From an uncultured Trueperaceae bacterium (GTDB lineage: Bacteria > Deinococcota > Deinococci > Deinococcales > Trueperaceae), in the NCBI GenBank assembly GCA_913057685.1, contig CAJXOA010000005.1, positions 1-64,000 on the forward strand: DNA of 64,000 bases, read 5' to 3'. Position 1 is the first letter of the stretch, and the number at the start of each line of letters is the position of its first letter. Positions 16,454 to 25,279 of the stretch are shown here, piece by piece. A model generated the notes under the pieces. The model was not told the DNA's origin. It saw only the letters and a program-made list of their open reading frames with translations, and did no database searches. A program made the translations under genes and the position numbers.

Positions 16454-18682
16454 TCAACGGTCGCGCGACGCCCGGAGCGCCCGCTCCAGCGCCGCGCGTT
16501 GGGCGTCCCCGAGCGACGGACCGTCCGCATTCGCCGCCTCCAGCGCGGCCGTGGGCTCCAGGACGACGTCGACGCCGGCCCGCGTCCCTCCCGGGGTCAC
16601 GGTCACCCACCCGTCGTGCACGCCGAGGTAGTCGCCACCGTCGACCTCCCCGTTGCCGTTCTCGTCCGACCAACCGATCACCTGGTACGTCCCGGGAGCG
16701 GCGTCGAAGCGGTAGGTGTCGAACGCCCCGGCGCGTTGCGTACCCCCTCCGACCTCCGGTTCGCCGCCGTCCGCCGGATACCGGAATCCGGCGACGAGCA
16801 TCGGGCCCGACAACGACGGCGCGACGTCGGTCCCCTGCTCGAAGCTGCCGTACAGGTACTCCGGGACGCCGTCGACGACGATCTCCACGGCGAACTCGTA
16901 GAAGCCGTCGGTGGGGACGGACGAGCGGTTGACGCCGATCTCGACGCGCGTCGACGCGCCGGGCGCCAGGGTGCCCTCGAGGGGGTAGGGCTCGACGTAG
17001 ATCGCGCCGTTGGGCAGCTTCCCCGGGTTGGCGTCGCTCTCGAAGAAGTACGTCGCGTCGTACGTGACGGGGGTGTCCGACACGTTGCGTAGCGTCACCT
17101 CCCGTCCCGACGCCGACGCCCCGAGGTCGATGCGCGACGGCGCGAACGTCAGGGTGCCGGGCACGTCGGGCGCCGGCGCGCCGGCGTCCGGGTCGAGCGC
17201 CCGCAACGCCGCGTCCGCCTGGATGAGGCCCGCTCCGCAGCCCGCCCCGCACAACGAATCGTTCAGGGGTCGGGCGGTGTCGGTCAGGATCGCCCGTACG
17301 GCGTCCGCACCGACGTTCGGGTCGACGCTCCGCATGAGCGCCGCGACGCCGGCGACGTGCGGAGCCGCCATCGAGGTGCCCTCGAAGTAGCGGTACGTCA
17401 TCCCGTCGCCCCCGCGGTCGTACACCGTGCTCAGGACGCCGTCCGCGTCGCCGTTGCCGTCGGCGTCGACGCTCAAGTTCCCACCCGGTGCCACGACGTC
17501 GATTCCGGCACCGTAGTTCGAGTACGGCGCGCGGACGCCGCCGTACCCGGTCGCCCCGACCGTGAGGACGTTCCGGCAGTTCGCCGGTGCGAACCGTTCC
17601 GCTTCGATGTTCTCGTTCCCCGCAGCGACCACGACGATCGCTTCGGTTTCCTCACGCACGCGGTCGTAGGCGCGTTGCTCCAGTTGGCTACAGCCGCGCT
17701 CCGAACCGAGGCTCAGGTTGATCACGTCCGCCGGGTGGGGATTGCGGGGGACGCCGTCGACGTCGAACCCCGCCGCCCACAGGACGCCGTCGACGATGTC
17801 GGTGCTGTACCCCGAACCGTTGACCCCCAGCGCCCGGACGGGCAGGATTCGGCCGTTCCAATCGACCCCGGCGACGCCCCGACCGTCGTTCGTCGACGCC
17901 GCGATCGTGCCCGCGACGTGACTCCCGTGATCGCTCGTATCCTTGGCGAACTCCTCGTGGGGGTCGGCGTCGCGACCGTCGCCGTCGCCGCCCGAGCGGG
18001 GGTCGGCGACGAAGTCGTACCCCGGAAGCACCTTGCCGGCCAGGTCCGGGTGCGTCGCAGACCCGTCCCCGTCCCGCCACAGGATGCCGGTATCGACCAC
18101 CGCGGACACGACGTCCGACGACCCGGTCGTGAGGTCCCAGGCGGCGGGAAGACCGATCGCGTCGTAGTGCCACTGGCGAACGTAGAAGGGATCGTTCGGG
18201 GTCGCTTGGCGCTCGACGATGGCGTTGGGCTCCGCGAAGGCGATGCCGGGCCGCGACGCGAGCTCCGCCGCCACCTCGAGCGTCGCGGCGGCGTCGAGGG
18301 TCGGGTCGCGCCACACCACCGTGTCGAGCACGGCGTTCGACCCCGCACGCCGAAGCGTCGCGCCCTGCACCGTCAGCGTCGCGCCGGCCTGCGCCAGCCC
18401 CTGCGCGTCGTCGTAGCCGACGACGATCTCGCCGGGCGCGAAGCGGGCGGCCTCCCGATCGGGGAACAGGTCGGCGACGCCGCCCGACGGGAGGCCGTCC
18501 GGCGCCACCGCCGCCTGCCCGGCGGCCCCGAACCGTACGTCCACGTTCCCCGCAATGGCTCCCATGCCGGGGGAGGTCGGCGGCGGCCCACCGAAACCCG
18601 TACCCGCCCCCTCGTCGCACCCCACCATCGCCGCTGCCGCCAGTAGCAGCGACCCCACGAACCACGCTCTCGTTCGTCGCAC
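16454..18682 (-). CDS. Subtilisin-family (S8) serine protease, probable lipoprotein
   Basis: 742 residues from a GTG (18680-18682) with GGAAGGG eight bases upstream; the open frame extends further without signal features. The signal sequence ends near C22 (AAAAMVGCDEG), a possible lipobox. A propeptide-like region (FAPGEIVVGYDD...GIAFAEPNAIVE) occupies ~80-158. The catalytic triad is D197 (VVDTGI), H252 (DHGSHVAGT) and S437 (EGTSMAAPHVAG), with oxyanion N356 (AAGNEN). After ~480 there are two beta-sandwich domains (TLTFAPSRIDLGASASGREVTL and AGAFDTYRFDAAPGTYQVIGW), the latter like pre-peptidase C-terminal domains. Extracellular protein degradation is the likely role. Confidence 0.9.
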   Translation of the reverse strand: MRRTRAWFVGSLLLAAAAMVGCDEGAGTGFGGPPPTSPGMGAIAGNVDVRFGAAGQAAVAPDGLPSGGVADLFPDREAARFAPGEIVVGYDDAQGLAQAGATLTVQGATLRRAGSNAVLDTVVWRDPTLDAAATLEVAAELASRPGIAFAEPNAIVERQATPNDPFYVRQWHYDAIGLPAAWDLTTGSSDVVSAVVDTGILWRDGDGSATHPDLAGKVLPGYDFVADPRSGGDGDGRDADPHEEFAKDTSDHGSHVAGTIAASTNDGRGVAGVDWNGRILPVRALGVNGSGYSTDIVDGVLWAAGFDVDGVPRNPHPADVINLSLGSERGCSQLEQRAYDRVREETEAIVVVAAGNENIEAERFAPANCRNVLTVGATGYGGVRAPYSNYGAGIDVVAPGGNLSVDADGNGDADGVLSTVYDRGGDGMTYRYFEGTSMAAPHVAGVAALMRSVDPNVGADAVRAILTDTARPLNDSLCGAGCGAGLIQADAALRALDPDAGAPAPDVPGTLTFAPSRIDLGASASGREVTLRNVSDTPVTYDATYFFESDANPGKLPNGAIYVEPYPLEGTLAPGASTRVEIGVNRSSVPTDGFYEFAVEIVVDGVPEYLYGSFEQGTDVAPSLSGPMLVAGFRYPADGGEPEVGGGTQRAGAFDTYRFDAAPGTYQVIGWSDENGNGEVDGGDYLGVHDGWVTVTPGGTRAGVDVVLEPTAALEAANADGPSLGDAQRAALERALRASRDR

Positions 18683-18909
18683 GTCGACATCCCTTCCGCA
18701 GGCGCGCTGCAGCCGTTCGGGCCGCCCGGCGGCGGGCGTCGCACACGGCGCCCGCCGGGCTCGCGCCCCCGCTCCGGTCGCAATGTACGACGCGGGCTCG
18801 GAGGCCGCAACGTGCCCGTCCTCCTCGCGCGACGGTCCGCCGGTGCGTACCCTGTCGGCGGGGGTGCACGCGACCCGCGCCACGTCACCCCCACCCTCTG
18901 GAGGCCGTC

Positions 18910-19782
18910 ATGCCCGGACCGACCTACGCCAAGCGCTACCTCGACGTCGCCCTCGTGCAGATGGACTGCGTCCTGGGGGACGTCGACCACAACCTCGAGC
19001 GGATCCACCGGGAGATCGCGGCGCACCGCGACGCCGCCGACCTGATCGTCTTCCCGGAACTCGCGACCACCGGGTACGGGATCGGCTCGCGCTTCACGGA
19101 AACCGCGCTGCACGTCGACTCCGCGGAGGTGCGCGCCCTGCGCGACGCCAGCACCGGCACGCACGTCGCGCTGGGGATGAGCGAGGAGACGTCGTCGTTC
19201 AACTTCTACAACGCCCAGGTCCACCTGAAGGACGGGGCGCTGCGGCACGTCCACCACAAGATCTACCTCCCCAACTACGGGATCTTCGAGGAACGCAAGT
19301 ACTTCACGCCCGGCCGCCGCTACCAGACGTTCGAGGAGGACGGCTGGCGCTTCGCGCCGTTCGTGTGCGGGGACGCCTGGAACCCCGCGCTGGTGCACTT
19401 CGCCGCCGCGGAGCTCGCGCACGTCCTCGTGTTCAGCGTCAACAGCCCCGAGGGCGGGATGGGCTCGCGTATCTCCAGCAAGGAGGGCTGGCAGCGCCTC
19501 TCGCGCTTCTACGCCGCGGTGTACGGCTGCTACGTGATCATGGTCAACCGGGTCGGGACCGAACAGGGGGTGCGGTTCTGGGGCGAGAGCGAGGTGATCG
19601 ACCCGTTCGGACGCCGCGTCGTCGCCAGCGACGGCGACGACGAGGAGGTCCTCACGGCACGCCTCGACCTCGACGAGGTCCGTACCGCGCGCACGGCGTT
19701 GCACACGATCCGCGACGAGGACTTCGGCTTCCTCGCGCGCCGCCTCGCCGACGTCACCGAGGTCCACCGGACCTCCGGCTGA
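18910..19782 (+). CDS. Nitrilase-superfamily carbon-nitrogen hydrolase
   Basis: 290 residues. The Glu-Lys-Cys triad is visible: E50 (FPELATTGY), K117 (HHKIYLPNYG) and C153 (VCGDAWNP). Members hydrolyse nitriles, amides or carbamoyl groups in the cytosol; the exact substrate cannot be read here. The ATG has GGAGG five bases upstream, and TACCCT at 18848-18853 may be its -10. It lies 103 bases upstream of kynureninase in the same direction, so an amide of the kynurenine route is conceivable, but this is only inference from proximity. Confidence 0.88.
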   Translation: MPGPTYAKRYLDVALVQMDCVLGDVDHNLERIHREIAAHRDAADLIVFPELATTGYGIGSRFTETALHVDSAEVRALRDASTGTHVALGMSEETSSFNFYNAQVHLKDGALRHVHHKIYLPNYGIFEERKYFTPGRRYQTFEEDGWRFAPFVCGDAWNPALVHFAAAELAHVLVFSVNSPEGGMGSRISSKEGWQRLSRFYAAVYGCYVIMVNRVGTEQGVRFWGESEVIDPFGRRVVASDGDDEEVLTARLDLDEVRTARTALHTIRDEDFGFLARRLADVTEVHRTSG

Positions 19783-19885
19783 CGCCGCCGCACCCCGCGC
19801 CCCCCCGCACGACCCCCCGCGGCGTCACCGACGCCGTGGGGTACCCTCGCCGTCCCCCGCGCCGCTTCGCGCCCCAGGAGGCCCC

Positions 19886-21172
19886 ATGACCCGTTCGCCG
19901 CTGCGTCCCTCCGACCCCCGCCTGGACCTCGAGGAGGCCCGCGCGCTCGACGCCCGCAACCCCCTCGCGGGGTTCCGCGAGGCGTTCGTCGTCGCCGACC
20001 CGGATGAAATCTACCTGGACGGCAACTCCCTTGGGCGGCTCCCCGTCCGCGCGCGGGAGGTCGTGCGCGCCGCGGTCGACGAGGCGTGGGGCGAGCGCCT
20101 GATCCGCAGTTGGGGGGAGGGCTGGTGGGGTGCGGCGAGCCGCATCGGGGGGCGCCTCGCACCGCTCGTGGGGGCGGGCGAGGACGAGGTCGTCGTCGCC
20201 GACCAGACGAGCGTGAACCTGTACAAGCTGGCGACCGCCGCGCTCGAGGATCGCGCGCCCCGCACCCGCATCGTGTCGGACGCGCTGAACTTCCCGAGCG
20301 ACCTGTACGTGCTCGAGGGCGTCGCACGGCGCTTCGGGGGGCGCCTGGAGATCGTCCCGGCCGCCGCGGACGGCGTGCACGCCGACGAGGCGGCGATCCG
20401 CGCGGCGTTGGACGACGACGTCGCGCTGCTGTCGCTGTCCGAGGTGGCGTTCGCGAGCGGGTACCGCTACGACGCCGCCCGCCTGACGGAGGCGGCGCAC
20501 GCGGCGGGCGCGCTCGTGCTGTGGGACCTCTCGCACGCGGTCGGTGCGACGCCGGTCGACCTGGCGGGCTGGGGCGCGGACCTGGCGGTCGGGTGCACCT
20601 ACAAGTACGTGAACGGCGGGCCGGGCGCGCCGGCGTTCGCGTACGTCCGCCGCGACCTGCAGGACCGCCTGACGCAACCGATCCACGGCTGGTTCGGGCA
20701 GGCCGACCCGTTCGACTTCGGCCTCGCGTACGCCCCCGCGCCGGGCATGGCGCGCTTCACGGTCGGCACCCCACCGGTCCTGTCGCTCCTGGCGATGGAG
20801 CCGGGCGTCGAACTGCTCCGGGACGCCGGCATCGGCACGGTCCGCGACGTCTCGGTCGCCCTGACGGAGTACCTGATCGCGTTGGTGGACGCCCGCCTCG
20901 CGCCGCACGGGGTGGAGGTCGTGAGCCCCCGCGATCCGGAGCGGCGCGGGTCGCACGTGACGATCGCGCACCCCGACGCCTACCGGCTCACGAAGGCGAT
21001 GATCGACGCCGGCGTGATCCCCGACTACCGCGAGGGGAGCGGCATCCGCCTGGGCGTCGCGCCGCTGTACGTCGGGTTCGAGGACCTGTGGCGCGCCGTC
21101 GAGCGCACCGAGGCGCTCCTCGCGCGCGGGGACCACCTCGCCTACGACGACGCGCGGGCCACCGTCACCTGA
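19886..21172 (+). CDS. kynU: Kynureninase
   Basis: 428 residues, PLP-dependent aminotransferase class V fold. Kynureninase cleaves kynurenine to anthranilate and alanine. Signatures: IYLDGNSLGRLP (41-52), TSVNLYKL, SDALNFPSDLYVLEG, DLSHAVGATPVDL, and the PLP lysine K240 in CTYKYVNGGPGAPAF. The C-terminal part RGSHVTIAHPDA...GVIPDYREGSGIRLGVAPLYVGFED is typical. ATG with AGGAGG six bases upstream. No tryptophan dioxygenase or kynurenine formamidase is in the window, so the pathway is incomplete here. Confidence 0.94.
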   Translation: MTRSPLRPSDPRLDLEEARALDARNPLAGFREAFVVADPDEIYLDGNSLGRLPVRAREVVRAAVDEAWGERLIRSWGEGWWGAASRIGGRLAPLVGAGEDEVVVADQTSVNLYKLATAALEDRAPRTRIVSDALNFPSDLYVLEGVARRFGGRLEIVPAAADGVHADEAAIRAALDDDVALLSLSEVAFASGYRYDAARLTEAAHAAGALVLWDLSHAVGATPVDLAGWGADLAVGCTYKYVNGGPGAPAFAYVRRDLQDRLTQPIHGWFGQADPFDFGLAYAPAPGMARFTVGTPPVLSLLAMEPGVELLRDAGIGTVRDVSVALTEYLIALVDARLAPHGVEVVSPRDPERRGSHVTIAHPDAYRLTKAMIDAGVIPDYREGSGIRLGVAPLYVGFEDLWRAVERTEALLARGDHLAYDDARATVT

Positions 21173-21290
21173 GGCGCCCGCGGGACCCCCCACCGGCGTC
21201 CTCGTCGGGGGACGACCCGATCTCCTCCCGGTACGGCGTGATGGGGTCGCCGGACGCCGCGCAGCGGGTCGTGCCGTCGAAACGGGGAAT

Positions 21291-22136
21291 CTACCGCACG
21301 GTCGGGGTCGTGCGCAGCGCACCGTCGCCGCCGGCGTGGCCGTCGAGGACGCTGCGTACGCGGGCGGCGTCGGCGAGCAGCGCCGCGGCGTCGCGGCCGT
21401 ACTCGAGGGTCACCCCCCACGGCGCGGTGCGGTCGAGCGTCCAGGCGAGCAGCGCGAGGTCGTCGTCGCGGAGCGTCGCGTGGGCGTCGTCGAGGGTGCC
21501 GTCCCCACGGGGGCGGGGGCCGGACAGGTGGATCTGGCGGACGCGGTCGAGGGGGAGGGCGGCGAGGTAGGCGTGCACGTCCGTGCCCTGCGCCGCGGCG
21601 CTCACCTGGGCGTGCGCCAGGTCGAGCAGCAGGCCGACGTCGGCGGCGAGGATGAGCTCGCGGAGGAAGCTGGGTTCGCACACGTGGGCGTAGGCGGGAA
21701 AGGCGGGCCGTTCCCCGTCCGGGGTGGGGTGCGCCTGGTCGTCGAGGTTCTCCGCGAGGAGGGGGACGTCCAGCGCCGCCCGGAGCGCGCGCAGCGTGGC
21801 GGTGGCGCGGGCGAGGACGACGTCGCGGGGGAGGGCGGGGGTGCGGGCCTGCATGCCGCCGTCGTAGCCGACCTCGGCGGCGGCGAAGCCGACGTGCACG
21901 CTGAGCCACGGCGCGCCGGTCGCCGCGAGGCGGGCGCGGGTGCGGGCGAGGGCGTCCCGGTGGTGGAGGGCATCGGGGTGCGCGAGCGACCAGTCCCAGA
22001 CGGGGACGTGCAGCCACAGGGGGCGGCCGGGGTAGGCGCCGGGGGCGTCGTCGGTCTTGGCGCCGCTCGTCTCGACCGCCCCATCCGGGAGGCGCCCCTC
22101 GCCGGCGAGCCGCCGGGCGAGGGGCGTGTCGTTCAG
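21291..22136 (-). CDS. DUF692 / MNIO-type multinuclear iron oxidase, last gene of the hydrogenase operon
   Basis: About 281 residues if read from CTG at 22134-22136 (FALNDTPL...). TIM-barrel blocks match DUF692: LWLHVPVWDWSLAHPDAL, LSVHVGF, LLAENLDD, EPSFLRELILAADVGLLLDLAHAQVSA, AYLAALPLDRVRQIHLSG, LDDAH and VTLEYGRD. The His/Glu/Asp residues that bind iron in MNIO enzymes (MbnB, TglH) appear kept. MNIOs modify cysteines of peptide substrates with help of a partner protein. There is no ATG or GTG in frame before 21899, where the GTG start would delete the barrel's first strands, so the true start is unclear: CTG, or a sequence error. It follows the BFD-like gene by 16 bases. Confidence 0.75.
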   Translation of the reverse strand: MNDTPLARRLAGEGRLPDGAVETSGAKTDDAPGAYPGRPLWLHVPVWDWSLAHPDALHHRDALARTRARLAATGAPWLSVHVGFAAAEVGYDGGMQARTPALPRDVVLARATATLRALRAALDVPLLAENLDDQAHPTPDGERPAFPAYAHVCEPSFLRELILAADVGLLLDLAHAQVSAAAQGTDVHAYLAALPLDRVRQIHLSGPRPRGDGTLDDAHATLRDDDLALLAWTLDRTAPWGVTLEYGRDAAALLADAARVRSVLDGHAGGDGALRTTPTVR

Positions 22137-22152
22137 GGCGAAACGGGGCGGG

Positions 22153-22707
22153 TCAGTGCGCGTCCTTCGACCTCCGCAGCTCCTGCAGCAGGAGTTTCGT
22201 GACGGCGGTGTGGCAGGTGGAGCAGGAGACGTCGGTCCCGAGGAACGGCGCGAGCTCCTCGAAGCTGGTGACGCCGTGCTCGCGGATGGCGTCGCGGACC
22301 CGGGCGCTGCTGAGGGCGTGCTCTTCGCAGACGTCGTGGTGCTCGACCTCCGCCAGGTCCCAGCGGTCGGGATCGGCCTGGTACTCGGCGTAGCGCGCCT
22401 CCCAGAAGGTGCGTTCGAACTCGACCATGGCGACCTCGAACCCCTCCATGTCGTTGGCGAGGTCGATGCCGTGCGCGGCGAGGCGGGCCTCCTCCTCGAG
22501 GAACGGCACCTCGAGGTCGACGAGCAGGTCGACGGCGCGCGCGACGAACGGACCGAGTTCGTCGCTGCGTTCGCGCAGGCCGCGGATCCGTTCGGGGGTC
22601 CAGGGGTCGTCGGGGGTGTCGACCATCAGGACCGGTAGGACGAGGTCCTTGGCGTCGCCGACCGCGGCGACGGCCGCTTCGATGAAGGCGCGTTCGTTGC
22701 GGATCAC
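22153..22707 (-). CDS. BFD-like [2Fe-2S] domain protein in the hydrogenase operon
   Basis: 184 residues from GTG with GGAGG five bases upstream, 10 bases after hypE. Residues ~1-120 are acidic and helical with no known domain. The C-terminal ~60 (HHDVCEEHALSSARVRDAIREHGVTSFEELAPFLG...SCSTCHTAVTKLLLQEL) match the bacterioferritin-associated-ferredoxin fold. In the usual CxC...CxxC set the second cysteine is missing (VCEE), leaving three cysteines with His nearby as a possible substitute. It could donate electrons to hydrogenase maturation or serve the adjacent DUF692 oxidase. Function is inferred from position only. Confidence 0.65.
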   Translation of the reverse strand: MIRNERAFIEAAVAAVGDAKDLVLPVLMVDTPDDPWTPERIRGLRERSDELGPFVARAVDLLVDLEVPFLEEEARLAAHGIDLANDMEGFEVAMVEFERTFWEARYAEYQADPDRWDLAEVEHHDVCEEHALSSARVRDAIREHGVTSFEELAPFLGTDVSCSTCHTAVTKLLLQELRRSKDAH

Positions 22708-22717
22708 GGCGACCTCC

Positions 22718-23818
22718 CTAGCAGATCCGGGGCAGCTGCTCCTCGATGGGCATCTCGAGGATGCGGCGGCTGCCGTAGGCGGTTTCGACGATGGGGGTGC
22801 CGGCGGGCTCCTTGACGATGTCGCCGATGATCGCCGCCTCCCGGCCGTGCGGGTGGGCCTTCATCGCGCCGAGCGCGGCGTCCGCCTCGTCGGGGGGGAC
22901 GACCATCAGGACCTTGCCTTCGTTGGCGGCGAGGAGCGGGTCGATGCCGAGCATCTCGCTGACGTCCTCGACGACGTCGTGGATCGGGACGGCGACGTCG
23001 AAGATCCGCAGGCCCCAGGGGCGGTCGAGGACGATCTCGTTGCCGACCGCCGCGAGCCCCCCGCGGGTCACGTCGCGCATGAAGCGGACGTTCGGGGCGA
23101 CGTCGCGGACGCGGGCGATCAGGTCGGTGAGGGGCGCGACGTCGGACTCCAGCTCGACGCCGATGTCGAGCCCTTCGCGCCGCGACATGACGGCGATCCC
23201 GTGATCGCCGAGCGTGCCGTTGACGAGGATCTTGTCGCCGGGCCGGATCTCGCCGGCGCCCATGCGGACGTCGTCGGGGAGGAACCCGACGCCGGCGGTG
23301 TTGACGAACAGCCCGTCGCCCTTGCCGCGCTCGAGGACCTTGGTGTCCCCCGCGACGATGGCGACGCCCGCCTCGTCGGCGGTGGCCTTCATCGAGCGGA
23401 CGACCCGCTCGAGCTCCGCCATGTCGTACCCCTCCTCCAGCAGGAAGGCGGCGGTGAGGTAGGCGGGGGTGGCACCCATGACGGCGAGGTCGTTGACCGT
23501 CCCCGCGACCGCGAGGCGGCCGATGTCGCCGCCGGGGAAGAAGGTCGGCGTGACGGTGTGCGAGTCGGTGCAGAAGGTCAGGCGGCCGGGCCGGTTCTCG
23601 AGCACCGCGGCGTCGGTGAGCTCCGCGAGGGGGGCGTTGCCGAACTCCGCGACGAACAGCTCCTGGATGAGTTCGAGGCTGAGTTTGCCGCCCGACCCGT
23701 GCGCGAGGCGAACGGAGCCGTAGCGGGAGCGGCCGGCCGTCCCCGTCCCTTCGCTGGAGGCGGGAGCGTCGGCGGTGGGGGTCCCGGCGGTGGGGGCGTC
23801 GTCAGGCGACTTCGACAT
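22718..23818 (-). CDS. hypE: Hydrogenase maturation factor HypE
   Basis: 366 residues. HypE dehydrates the thiocarbamate carried on its C-terminal cysteine to thiocyanate, source of the CN ligands of the [NiFe] active site. The protein ends in PRIC (C366), the carbamoylated residue. AIR-synthase-like ATP motifs are present: RLAHGSGGKLSLELIQELF, FCTDSHTVTPTFFPGGDIG, GTVNDLAVMGA and MRDVTRGGLAAVGNE. The first ~33 residues are a Thr/Ala/Pro-rich extension. The ATG overlaps the hypD stop by 17 bases. Its normal partner HypF is not encoded in the window. Confidence 0.95.
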   Translation of the reverse strand: MSKSPDDAPTAGTPTADAPASSEGTGTAGRSRYGSVRLAHGSGGKLSLELIQELFVAEFGNAPLAELTDAAVLENRPGRLTFCTDSHTVTPTFFPGGDIGRLAVAGTVNDLAVMGATPAYLTAAFLLEEGYDMAELERVVRSMKATADEAGVAIVAGDTKVLERGKGDGLFVNTAGVGFLPDDVRMGAGEIRPGDKILVNGTLGDHGIAVMSRREGLDIGVELESDVAPLTDLIARVRDVAPNVRFMRDVTRGGLAAVGNEIVLDRPWGLRIFDVAVPIHDVVEDVSEMLGIDPLLAANEGKVLMVVPPDEADAALGAMKAHPHGREAAIIGDIVKEPAGTPIVETAYGSRRILEMPIEEQLPRIC

Positions 23819-25019
23819 GAATCTTCTCCTTGCCCATGCCGAACAGGTACCAGGCGCGGCAGGTGCCCTCGTGGCTCACCATGCAGGGGCCGTAGGGGGC
23901 GTCGGGGGTGCAGAGCTTGCCGAAGACGCCGCACTCGTCGGGACGGATCTGGCCGAGGGTGACCTCGGCGCAGCGGCAGCCCTTGGGGTGCTCCGCGCCG
24001 GCGAGGTCGACGGCCTCGAGGTGCCCCGCGAATCGGTCGGTGGCGCTGTAGTGGCGGTAGGCGGGCCGCAGCTTGTAGCCCGACGCGGGGATCTCCGCGA
24101 TGCCGCGCCAGCGGATGGGGGCGATCTCGAACACCTCGTCGAGTTCGCGTTTCGCCTTCTCGTTGCCGTCGTACTTCACGAGGCGGTTGTAGGGGTTGTC
24201 GATGCGGGGGGTGCCGTCGCGGATCTGTTCGAGCAGCGCGACGATGGAGACGAGCACGTCGGCGGGTTCGAAGCCGCCGGCGGCGCAGGCGATCCCCTGT
24301 TCGGGGAGGTGTTCGTACACCCGCAGGCCGGTGATGGTGACGGCGTGACCGGGAAGGATGAACCCTTCGATGTCGAACCCGTCGAGGGTGGGCAGCAGGT
24401 TCGTCGCGGGCGGCGTGTAGTAGTTCGCCTCGATGATGCTGAGGTTGTCGGGCGCGCCGCGCTTCAGCATGGCGGCGACGGCGACGACGGTCGTTTCGAA
24501 GCCGACGCTGAAGAACACGACCTCCTTGTCGGGGTTCTCCTTCGCGAGCGTCGCGGCGTCGAAGACGCTGTAGACGGTGCGGACGTCGCCGCCCTGCGCG
24601 CGCGCGTCGAGCAGGCTCATGCGGACGTCGCCGCGCCGTTCCCCCTCGAGGGGGATGCTGCCGGGGACCGCCAGCATGTCGCCGAAGCTGGTGACGATCG
24701 TGTCGGGGCGTTGCGAAAGCTGGATGGCGAGGTTGATGTACTCGTTGTCGCAGACGCAGACGGGACACCCGGGGCCGGCGAGCACCTCGACCGATTCGGG
24801 GATGAGGTCGCGCAGCGCGAAGCGACCCATCTCGTGCTCGTGCGTGCCGCAGATGTGCATGAGCTTGACGGGGCGCCCGATCTCGTCGGCGAGCGACGCG
24901 ATCTTGGCCTGCAGGCCGGCGACGACGTCGGCGTCCTTGTAGACGTGCGGATCGAAGGCGTCGTGCGCGTCCGTCGCCCGGGGCGGCGCCTCGTGCGTGC
25001 GGGGGTCGGCGTCAGGCAC
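23802..25019 (-). CDS. hypD: Hydrogenase maturation factor HypD
   Basis: 405 residues from GTG, overlapping hypC by eight bases. HypD, with HypC, builds the Fe(CN)2CO unit. Seen: MHICGTHEHEM, the redox pair GPGCPVCV, FFSVGFETT, and the C-terminal cysteines for the [4Fe-4S] cluster (KGCRCAEV, DECGVFGKLC, YGPCMVSHEGTC). A ~20-residue N-terminal extension (Pro/Asp/His-rich) precedes the conserved start. Confidence 0.95.
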   Translation of the reverse strand: MPDADPRTHEAPPRATDAHDAFDPHVYKDADVVAGLQAKIASLADEIGRPVKLMHICGTHEHEMGRFALRDLIPESVEVLAGPGCPVCVCDNEYINLAIQLSQRPDTIVTSFGDMLAVPGSIPLEGERRGDVRMSLLDARAQGGDVRTVYSVFDAATLAKENPDKEVVFFSVGFETTVVAVAAMLKRGAPDNLSIIEANYYTPPATNLLPTLDGFDIEGFILPGHAVTITGLRVYEHLPEQGIACAAGGFEPADVLVSIVALLEQIRDGTPRIDNPYNRLVKYDGNEKAKRELDEVFEIAPIRWRGIAEIPASGYKLRPAYRHYSATDRFAGHLEAVDLAGAEHPKGCRCAEVTLGQIRPDECGVFGKLCTPDAPYGPCMVSHEGTCRAWYLFGMGKEKIHVEVA

Positions 25020-25242
25020 GGGTCTCGGGCTCCAGGTACGTCTGGATGAGTTGCAGGTTGGCCTTCGCCTCCTCCGGTTCGATCCGGTCGATGGCGAAGC
25101 CGGCGTGGACGACGACCCACTCGCCGGGCTTCAGGTCCTCGACGAGGCCGATGAAGCAGTGCTGCTTCACGTCGCCGACCTTGATGAGGCAGGTGTCCTC
25201 GTCCATCACGTCGACGACCTCATGGGGGATGCCTAAGCACAT
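25012..25242 (-). CDS. hypC: Hydrogenase maturation chaperone HypC
   Basis: 76 residues. It begins MCLGIP; the Cys2 thiol (after Met removal the N terminus) carries the Fe(CN)2CO group to the large-subunit precursor. The small OB-fold core VGDVKQHCFIGLVEDLKPGEWVVVHAGFAIDRIE is standard. GGGAGACC lies before the ATG. Placed between hypB and hypD. Confidence 0.95.
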   Translation of the reverse strand: MCLGIPHEVVDVMDEDTCLIKVGDVKQHCFIGLVEDLKPGEWVVVHAGFAIDRIEPEEAKANLQLIQTYLEPETRA

Positions 25243-25279
25243 GGTGGTCTCCCTTCCTCGAACATCGTGCCGGCGCCTC

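Noticed and set aside
18910-21172. A kynurenine pathway operon with the nitrilase-family protein as kynurenine formamidase
   Set aside because: The nitrilase-type triad differs from known bacterial kynurenine formamidases, the genes are 103 bases apart with separate ribosome sites, and no dioxygenase is present.
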